From Rhytidiadelphus loreus (taxonomy: Eukaryota; Streptophyta; Bryopsida; Hypnales; Hylocomiaceae): a stretch of 64,000 nucleotides of DNA. This document shows, piece by piece, positions 56,110-64,000 of the stretch (position 1 is the first letter of the stretch; each line of letters begins with the position of its first letter). A program made the position numbers and the translations under genes. Under the pieces are notes generated by a model. That model was not told where the DNA came from. It did no database searches and saw nothing but the letters and a program-made list of their open reading frames with translations. The stretch is from assembly GCA_947034895.1 (NCBI GenBank), contig OX344763.1, forward strand, positions 43,275,025 through 43,339,024, written 5' to 3'.

Positions 56110-56920
56110 TCAATTTTAGTTGCCCCTAGAAACCCCCAAACCGCCCAAATTTGTCAATTTTTGGACAAAAAGAAGGCCATTCCTTCCACCTCCACCCGCA
56201 CTCGCCCCTTACCCGAGGTCGGCCTTCAGCACTCCCCCTAACCCGCGTTCTCTTTCATGAGAGGTCACCCAAGACCCGAAGTCGCCCCTAGAAACCCCCA
56301 AACGGCCCAAATTTGCCAATTTTTGGACAAAAAGAGGGCCATTCTTTCCACCTCCACCCGCACTCGCCCCTTACCCGAGGTCGCCCTTAAGCACTCGCCC
56401 TCACCCGCGTTCTCCTCCATGAGAGGTCGCCCAAGACCCGAAGTCGCCCCTAGAAACCCCCAAACGGCCCCAATTTGCCAATTTTTGGACAAAAAGAGGG
56501 CCATTCTTTCCACCTCCACCCGCACTCGCCCCTTACCCGAGGTCGCCCTTAAGAAGTCGCCCTGACCCGCATTCTCTTCCATGAGAGGTCGCCCAAGACC
56601 CGAAGTCGCCCCTAGAAACCCCCAAATGGCCCCAATTTGCCAATTTTTGGACAAAAAGAGGGCCATTCTTTCCACCTCCACCCGCACTCGCCCCTTACCC
56701 GAGGTCGCCCTTAAGCACTCGCCCTCACCCGCGTTCTCCTCCATGAGAGGTCGCCCAAGACCCGAAGTCGCCCCTAGAAACCCCCAAATGGCCCCAATTT
56801 GCCAATTTTTGAACAAAAGGAAGGCCATTCTTTCCACCTCCACCCACACTCGCCCCTTACCCGAGGTCGCCCTGACCCGCGTTCTCCTCCACGAGAGGTC
56901 GCCCAAGACTCAAAGTTACT
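56110..56920. repeat. GC-rich minisatellite inside hAT copy 2
   Basis: About five units near 165 bp, the same family as at 17050-17620 ('gccaatttttggac', 'cccttacccgaggtcgcc', 'catgagaggtcgccc'). Long frames on both strands are artefacts of the unit length being near a multiple of three. Confidence 0.8.
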
Positions 56921-57329
56921 TGAAAAACTCATTGGATTGCAATTTTTGGGTGATGAAAGTAGAAATTGACAACTTCATTATAGTCAATTACTTTTGTTTT
57001 AGTTTGCTAGGTACATTAGTGGATGTACCTTGTTATGTGAGCTAAGTAAATGGACCTTGATGACATCAAATTTCATAGCTTTGACACCTAATCTCATTTA
57101 TTAGAAATGAAAGCTCTTCTAAAAATCTAGTTGCTTTGGATTCTCTATAGTACTACTTGTATTTGATAATATCTTGTTTGATCTATTAATTAGCTCTAGT
57201 ATATAAATTTGATGGCAAGATGTCATCTTCTATTGAACACTCAAGTTTTGCAAATATGCAATTTTGTTAAATATATATCAATGGTTCATTTTCATTTATT
57301 CGGTTGGAATTATATGATATGAAATAAAT

Positions 57330-58260
57330 CAAATAAGAAAGATCATACATATCTCTCCATCTATTTTTTTGTATTTTAGAAATCATTTGATAAATTATAT
57401 ACTTATAGAATGACTATTTGAGATTTGTTTAAATCCGTAGGGGAAATTTTCATTTAAATCTCTTCCCCATTAATTTAGAAGTGAATATGGTAAATAATTC
57501 ATAACTACAAAGATGTTTGGAGAATCAAGAAAATTAAATGGAGAAGGTATTGCAAATATCTCCATTCATTATTTTGTATCTTGAAAAACAATTTATAAAT
57601 AATAAACCCATAGGATAAGTCTTTGAGATTTGCATAAATCAAAAGGGGAAGTTTTAATTCAAATCTCTTCCTTCTAATTTTTAAGTTAGAGATAAATGTG
57701 GTAAATAATTCATAAGTAGTTGAGTACAAGGATGCTTGGAGAATTGAGAAAATTAAATGGGGAAGGTATTGCAAATATCTCCATTCATTATTTTGTATTT
57801 TGAAATACATTTGATAAATAATACTCCCATAGGATGATTATTTGAGATTGCATATATTAAATCAAATGGAATAATTTTTATTTAAATCTCTTTCTTCTAA
57901 TTTTTAAGCTTGAAATTAAAGTGGTAAATAATACATGAGTATGATGAATTGATGATACTTGGAAGATAGTGAAATTCAAAATGGAAAGCTCTTTCTAAAA
58001 TCTACATTTTATTATTTTGTATTTTAAAATCTACTTCATAAATAATACCTTGGTAGGATGACTTTTAGAGATTTGCATAATTCAAGAGGAAAAGCTCTAA
58101 TTTAAATCTCTTTCCTCTATTTTTAAATTTTAGATGAAGGTGGTAAATTATACATAAGTATGATGATACATAGAGAATAGAGAAAATCAAATAGGAATGT
58201 TTTTATACAAATCTTCAGAGGGTGTTCAAATTTAAAATCTACTTGTTAAATAATACACTG
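57330..58260. repeat. tandem AT-rich repeat inside hAT copy 2
   Basis: Fewer copies of the 230-bp-type unit seen at 18030-19560 ('aaattaaatgg', 'aaggtattgcaaatat'). Confidence 0.75.
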
Positions 58261-61200
58261 ATAGGATGTTAATCTCTAAATTCTCATTGTCTTCACAAGG
58301 GGCAAATGGATTTTGGCCAAGTTCCTATATGATCAAATTTTTATGAAAAGATAGGAAAAAAAAATTAGCTTTCTAGGAATGTAATATTAATTTTAATTGG
58401 TGCCTAGGAGCAAGAGTTATACAACAATTAGCTTTGATCTAAATTAAATCATTTGGATGAGCAAAAACAAATCTTGAAAAATTTGAATTAAAAATTAATT
58501 TTTTTTCTCATATATTTTATTTTCATATGGAAAGCTTTTATTCATTTCATTTGGATTTATGATATGAAGAGGTTGCCAAGAAGTTGTAGAGCATCTTGTT
58601 TTGCAAGCAATTATAATATTGATTTGTAAAATATAGGTATAGGATTTGTTTTTGAGTTCAATTTTCAGAAAAATTCAAAACAAATAGGTCCACCAAATTA
58701 ACATTGATTGTTAGAACAATCTCACTATTGGAATTCGTGAGTTTTAATTCCATCTTAGAGCTATTAATGATTTAGTTTTTCCCTCTATGATACCTTCTTC
58801 TACTAAATAAATTTTTAAATAATGAAAATTACATTATATTTTAAACTTTTATTTTTTCTATATTTTCAACTCAATTTTGAATGATGAAAAAAAACTAAAT
58901 TCAAGATCTACAATTCAAACTATTTAAGTTAAGAAGATTTGAAGTCTTAAACTAGTTTGCCATTGTGCCAAAAAAACACAATTTCTTCACTTTGAATGCA
59001 TTTATCTTGCAATCTATGTGGTCAAAATGTCTGAAATTTTTTCCATGCATTCTCAAACTATTCTATTGCAAGATCCTATGGTAACATATGGAAAAAAATA
59101 CCATTCTAAATTTTTTTTCTCTTTGCAATTTGCACAAAAATGGCAGTTTTGAGTGTTTTTTGACAATTGCAACAAGGAGGTCGCCCCCCTGGACCAGCAG
59201 TCGCCCTAATTTTAGAACCCGTACTCACCCCATTTGTACTTGCACGCGCCCCCATCCGCGGTCGCCTAAGGCTGAAGTACATGCGCCCCTACCTGCAATC
59301 GCCCAAGTTGGCTTTCCATGTCATTTTATAAACCTTGCCACGTAGGCAAAATCTATTTACCGTGGGGTAAATTTTTTTACCCCTCCGCAACGCGATGTCA
59401 AGTAAACTCGACACTTGGTGACACGCGACACGCGACGTTAGACGTCATACACGACGCCTAAACCCAAAAATATGTCAGACAAGACAACCCTGGTGGTGTC
59501 ATGCATGCTATGCACGACATCAATAAGTAAGTGCTTCCATTCAAGCATTTTTTCATTTTTGGTTAAGCATGTGATCATTTCAGAAGATTTTGACAGTTTT
59601 TTTTTTTTTTTTCAGGCATACAAAAAGTTCATTTATCAAGACCAGTCTTGTTCATACGCTTTATCGTGTTCAAAAATATGGCATGCTTCCGCTGGAGAAG
59701 TTCTCAGAGCATTTGAGTGAGTCCGAGATGACTCAATGCCACCAGAATCTCCGGAAAAGTTGGTACTCGATGTCCGTTGAGGTGTTCACTTCATTCATCT
59801 ATCGGGTAACGATTCTCACACATCGTGTGCGTATTCCTTGTATGTTTGAGTTGTGTAGAAGCATTAATCCTTCCAATGTTTTGTTCACTTCCATGTTGTT
59901 TTGTTTTGCAGTATGAGATAGCAGCGGCTGCTGACCTAGTAGTTAGGTTGTATAGGGAAGAGACACCTGAGGATATGTAGTCAGAGGCGGGTGTCTTGGC
60001 TACCATGAGGTTAGGTACGAAGGAGAAGACAACAAGGTTAGTGCAGAAGTTGGGAAAGCTGACTGCTGTGGCCAATCCCAATCTGGAAAATGAGTGGCTC
60101 CAAGAGGAATGATGACATCTCTTTAGACCTCTCCTTTTTGTTTTCTTCTCGTTTCATTTAGTTCATTCAACTTAAAGTGATTTGTACTTTCAGATCGAGC
60201 GTCATTGGAGCTCCAACATCACTCCAGAAATGACTCTGGAGAAGTTGGAGTTGATTGCAACATGCAACGTGAGCAAGGAGCATAAGGTTAAGTGGCTTAC
60301 ATGGTGGAACTCATCAGTTCAAACGAGGGAGGCAAGAAGGTTCCCACTGAAGCCAGCTGGAGAGATAGAACTGAAGTCTTTCCTAGCGAAGGCGTGCTAG
60401 TATGCAAGGGTAAGTGTTCTTCTTTCATTTCATTCATGTTTTATTCATCTCATTTTGTGGTCATGATCTAGTCCACGGTGATATTAGATGGTTAGTGCAA
60501 TTTGGATTGCGATGCAATCTATTAGTATACATCACGTCTTTTAATGGCCTTGCAGATACAAGACACGGGAGCTGAAATGTTTGATAACATTGTGAAGAAA
60601 GACCAGTTGAAGTTAGCCATGGACTCTCCCTAGGAGCCCGAGACTTTTCCAGATTATGTTGAGGACTGGAGAATTCGAGTGTGGGACCACGCTTTCTTGC
60701 CCCAATTTAGGGGACATGATGTCTTCAGAAAGTCAGATGACTTCAAGAAACACAAGGGCTCTGATCTAGTTGTCAAACGGGTGATCTACCGATAAGATTC
60801 TGATATCTTAATGCCATTGTGATATGCTTGATTAAGTTTGTTTATTGCCGATGTTTAATCATTTTTTTGTATTCTGAAGAGTTTGGTCTATACAGGTATT
60901 TCAAGTATGAACTGTTGCCTAAGGGGGCAATTGCAAAGCGCGATCTACCTGTGTTTTGGGGAACATGGTTGGATGTTTCATCAGAGCATTGCATGTTCTC
61001 GGCATCGCAATTGAAATGGTGGATGAGTTTGCATTTGAAAACCAATGCGTGGTATTTGGATTGCCCGCCAGAATTCACGCCGTTGCCTGAGGACCATTTG
61101 AAGCGATCGATCAATACTGATGTTGTGGTTCAGGATGTTGACAAGTTTGCTGGTCTTGATGAGGATGCCAAGGCGAAGGCAATCAAAAGGAGAGACGACG

Positions 61201-62245
61201 TCGACAAGAAGATTGCACTCAAGAACTCGGAGGCGGTGGACAAGGCAAAGGAGAGAGCCACGAAGAAGACAAAGAAGCTTACTGAGTCTGAGCAGGTACT
61301 AGCAGCGGAGAAGGGGAAGAATCCCAAGAGGGTGTCTTACGTTCATCCACAAATGATGAGGGCTCCCAACATAAACGCTCCAATTCACGTGGCACCAAGC
61401 GTGATTCTGAGTATGCTTCACTTAGCAATGACGAGATACAGCATGGTCCATCCACTGTAGAGTACTTGCAGGATTCGGAGATATTGATTGACGAGCTGGT
61501 TCTGAATTACTCTCTTACTGATGTCTTGGCCGATTCTCTACCCCAAGTATACCATGACATTGTCAATTTTGTTGACAAGGTTCGCATTTTCACTTTCTTC
61601 CATTTTTTACTTTGGTTTTTGCTCTTTAACATTATTGGTCTGTTTCCTAACTGATTAAATCATTTTGCAGCACAAAGGAGAGAAGGAGCGTTTCTTCCGT
61701 GGTGTTCGGAGTGATAAACCCCGAGTGGACCTCGTCATTGTGGACATGCCCAAGGGTTTGCCTGTCCCAGGTTTATCAACACCTGCACATACTGTTCCGA
61801 AATGGAACATGGTCCACCCTTCTGGGCTGGAGGCGGTGTTCGAGTTCGCTGATGGTCATTTGCACGATGATGGTGCGTTACTCATTATTCATTCTCGGAG
61901 TCCTGTCGTCAAAGCTACGATTTTGAAGTACACTGCAACATATTCGTTTAAGAAGATGAAGGATTGGTGGGGAACAAACTGGCTTCATTTGGCCTCACCA
62001 GTGTCTATTGGATGTATGGTATGATCATCCTTCACTTTTCCCTACTTTATTCATGGATTCGTCTTCTGTTGACAAAAATGCTTTCATTCTTGAATATGAC
62101 ATAATCTACTGTAGGTGGTGTATTTTTTGTTTACTTCTATTTAGATTCTCCTAATTGATTACATTTCTACTTCTATGGGTTTGTTATGGCAACTAATAGT
62201 TTATATTTGATCATTCAATTTGGACTAATTCACCGTGTACCTCTA

Positions 62246-64000
62246 TGTGAGCCCCAAATTCGTCACTTGGGACTCATTGTTTTCTTTTTTTTAGTTTATT
62301 ACAAATTAAGGCATAAAGTACTACAAAAAGCCCCCCAAAGAGTGTAGAACCAAAATAGATATGTCACGTACCAGTATAGCATTTGGTCATAAATAGCCTT
62401 TTATCCATAGATTACCCATAAAACCCACTTGTATATAGGTTAGAACCCATAATTAGTGGAAAACAATAGGGCTACTGGGAACTTACCCAACATAGCCCAA
62501 ACCTAGTGCATGTGACCATGATAGGCTAAATTAGTCTTAGGAGAGTTAGGGAGGTCCCCACGTAAATCTCCAAAGATAGGTTCTAGTTTCTCCATTCCAC
62601 CGACGAAACATTAGGAATCCAAATTGTTAGCTTGCAGGTGTTACTTGTCCTAGACAGGCCCCATGGAGGAATCCACAGCCGCCGGATAGTGTTCTTGGAT
62701 CTGGAACATGTCGGGGTGTCCACGGCAAAATCCATTCGCCAAGATTCCCTCACGTGTGAAAGATTCCCTAACTGCCGGTGATTCAATCGAAGTCAGTTTT
62801 CACCTCGCCACCAACTGTGTGCCAGGATAGCCCAAAACTTGGCACGTGGCTTGGGGGACTCCATGAGAGGTTCCCCCCAAAAGTCTCGGTTTTTTCTGAT
62901 CTCCAAAGGATCTTTTTCCGAGTAGTCAACCGCCAAAGGCCACGTTGGGAAATTCACGGAAAATACCCAGGCCGCGGTAAAATCTCACTAAAAATTAGAC
63001 TAGCATATTTTATGTTAATAACACGCCCCGACAAATTTCATGATGTTCCAATAGCGGGAAGCAGCCGAAACTGACAACATTCCCCCAATTAATAATTACG
63101 GCAGGATCTTTGCGGGATTGACCGGCGTCCCGGGAGTGTACGAAGTTGGAACGAAGACATCAAGGAGTCTTTTCTTACTCCCTAGAGCCTCCCCAACAAC
63201 CCTAGCTAGTTACCCAGGCCAAAAGAGGTAAACCCCCAAAGTTAGGTTTTTACCCATTTAATTGGCTCTAGTTGGCACTAGTTTTCAATGGTTTTTTTGT
63301 GATAGAAATAGGGGGTAGGAGGTCCTTTACGCTAAAAATGGCATTCTGAAGCCATTGGCGCAATCCATTTGCAATTCCGAGCTAAACTCCAAAAGTTAGA
63401 AGTTAGGGCCAACGTAAAACCCAAAATTAGGTGAAAATCTCAAATTTGGATGAAAATCCGGATGGATGAGGTTACTCGTCGAGGGGGGGAGTGGGCCCTT
63501 GGAAACCTATAAAAGGGGGCCCTTCTCTCTCCCAAAACACCCCCAATACTTGTCTTGGGTCCGTGGGTCCGACCTCTTTTTATGTTTTGGCACTTGCCAA
63601 AACTCCCTACGGTGTTTTTGGAGCACCCTTGCTCCTCTTGTTGTTACATTTCTTTGGGTGTCTAAGTCCGGGAGAGTTACTCTTGTCGTGTCCTTGGAAC
63701 TTGTATGGGACTCTTGGAACATTGCCTTTAGAGTCTTTGATCACCGTTTTATTGTACTAACCCTAGAGCCACCTTTCACCGTACCTTGGCGATGCCGCTT
63801 TGGGGGGCCTCTAGTTTCATGACTTAGTGGTTATACTAACTTGCCCTTCACTAACCCAGTGCTCTCTTACCTTCCGTACTAACTAAGTCCGTGTCTTTGT
63901 GAGAAAAGAGTGGAGTAGTGCTCTTGGGGTAACCAGACTCCACCTTTCTAGTATTAGTCCTAGATTGTGTGTTAAAAGAGTCACTAGGCGGCGGAGCTTT
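62246..64000 (+). mobile_element. start of a long LTR (runs off the window)
   Basis: Begins TGTGAGCCCCAAATTCGTCA and follows the layout of the solo LTR at 47526-52586 read on its minus strand: the same opening (TGTAAGCCCTCAAGTTGG), a shared 'ggattgaccggc' / 'ttgaccggc' block followed by a 'cttactccc' block, 'aactccaaaagttag', and a TATA-type box (CCTATAAAAGGG at 63505-63516). The 3' end and internal region lie outside the window. It is inserted just after the last exon of the broken gene, probably in an intron. Confidence 0.6.
63505..63516 (+). promoter_or_regulatory. TATA-type box of the long LTR
   Basis: CCTATAAAAGGG, about 1.26 kb into the LTR, followed by a CT-rich initiator-like stretch ('ccttctctctcccaaaacac'). 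It corresponds to GAGTATATAAGG on the minus strand near 51020 in the solo LTR. Confidence 0.5.

Larger units (their letters stand above)
54314..59492 (+). mobile_element. non-autonomous hAT element, copy 2 (5,179 bp)
   Basis: Begins CAGGGTTGTTCGCTGCGA and ends ACAAGACAACCCTG, flanked on both sides by GTGGTGTC, a perfect 8-bp target duplication. Removing the element and one GTGGTGTC restores an open exon (…GRIGGV then MHAMHDINK, donor GTAAGTG). It is near-identical to 15215-20882 along its length with fewer repeat units, so both moved recently relative to other insertions. It has no coding capacity. Confidence 0.95.
53699..62018 (+). pseudogene. broken multi-exon gene with ParB-like and methyltransferase-like segments
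   Basis: Exons (frame kept at each junction unless noted): 53699-54313 continued at 59501-59526 once the hAT element is removed; 59616-59805; 59912-about 60109; 60194-60409; 60556-60791; 60896-61579; 61671-62018. The first exon has FFVCDGNHRLLAWASYI, the DGxHR signature of ParB/sulfiredoxin-like folds. The last has VDLVIVDMPKGLPVPG followed by FEFADGHLHDDGALLIIHS, the spacing of strand 4 (a DPPY-like position, here DMPK) and strand 5 of class I methyltransferases. Breaks: UAG at 59978, 60398 and 60632; a donor GTAAG changed to ATAAG at 60792, the phase still matching; a one-base shift between about 61320 and 61345; an unclear donor near 60110. The gene is dead and probably part of a mobile element. 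The ParB plus methyltransferase reading is an inference. Confidence 0.6.

Noticed and set aside
56265..56906. Long minus-strand open frame (213 residues) and similar ones at 17017-17514, 21970-22389, 37966-38391 and 44553-44882
   Set aside because: All lie within tandem GC-rich motif arrays; the encoded sequence is a translated repeat and the frames occur on both strands.
29285..60634. Nuclear reassignment or general readthrough of UAG
   Set aside because: UAG also ends apparently intact genes here (23340 transposase and 40174 coiled-coil gene), and the contexts lack known readthrough signals. Decay is simpler.
2200..64000. tRNA, rRNA or other structural RNA genes
   Set aside because: None was recognised by eye. 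This is a weak negative because no covariance search was possible.

Overview
The window looks like repeat-rich nuclear DNA of a land plant. It is AT-rich, has GT-AG introns with T-rich acceptors, hAT and long-LTR elements, degenerate TTTAGGG-like tracts and no bacterial features. I cannot name the species. Seedless plants (moss, fern, lycophyte) would fit the odd gene families, but that is a guess. Nearly every gene seen belongs to, or is broken by, a mobile element.

Layout. 1-2.2 kb: a minus-strand gene with a Cys cluster and an oxygenase-like C-terminus, plus a partial copy of its own 3' end. 5.6-9.9 kb: an array of 19-bp palindromes followed by a transposase-like gene split by one frameshift. 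10.9-13.9 kb: a second palindrome array (about two dozen copies) leading into an unrecognised gene with one in-frame TGA. 14.0-21.2 kb: nested fold-back repeats interrupted by a 5.7-kb non-autonomous hAT element (15215-20882).

22.3-45.1 kb: the main discovery. A 22.8-kb segment is bounded by the two termini of that same hAT family in inverse orientation, with a near-perfect 8-bp target duplication. It carries an apparently intact hAT transposase and five more genes: a coiled-coil protein, an intron-bearing gene, a protein-kinase-like protein, a second coiled-coil protein and a RING-H2 protein. Three of the five share a previously unfamiliar N-terminal domain. All six genes have arrays of a GC-rich 14-mer (ACCCGC[A/G]GTCGCCC) about 0.15-0.3 kb upstream, always in the same orientation relative to transcription. 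Several also share a proximal promoter block. The segment sits inside an older copy of the same family (remnants 21497-22314 and 45078-45278), whose sequence becomes collinear with a paralogous region once the insert is removed. I read it as a giant cargo-carrying hAT transposon whose cargo may be controlled through transposase-type binding sites.

45.7-62.0 kb: a broken multi-exon gene with ParB/sulfiredoxin-like and methyltransferase-like segments. It holds a tandem exon-like cassette array, a 5.06-kb solo LTR, a 464-bp hAT MITE at a splice acceptor, and a 5.2-kb non-autonomous hAT element (54314-59492) in an exon. From 62.2 kb a related long LTR begins and runs off the window.

Decay pattern: ten in-frame stops interrupt otherwise open frames here. 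Eight are UAG, two are UGA and none is UAA. One UGA is directly shown by paralogue comparison to be CGA to TGA. This fits decay by cytosine methylation (CG and CHG) of silenced elements.
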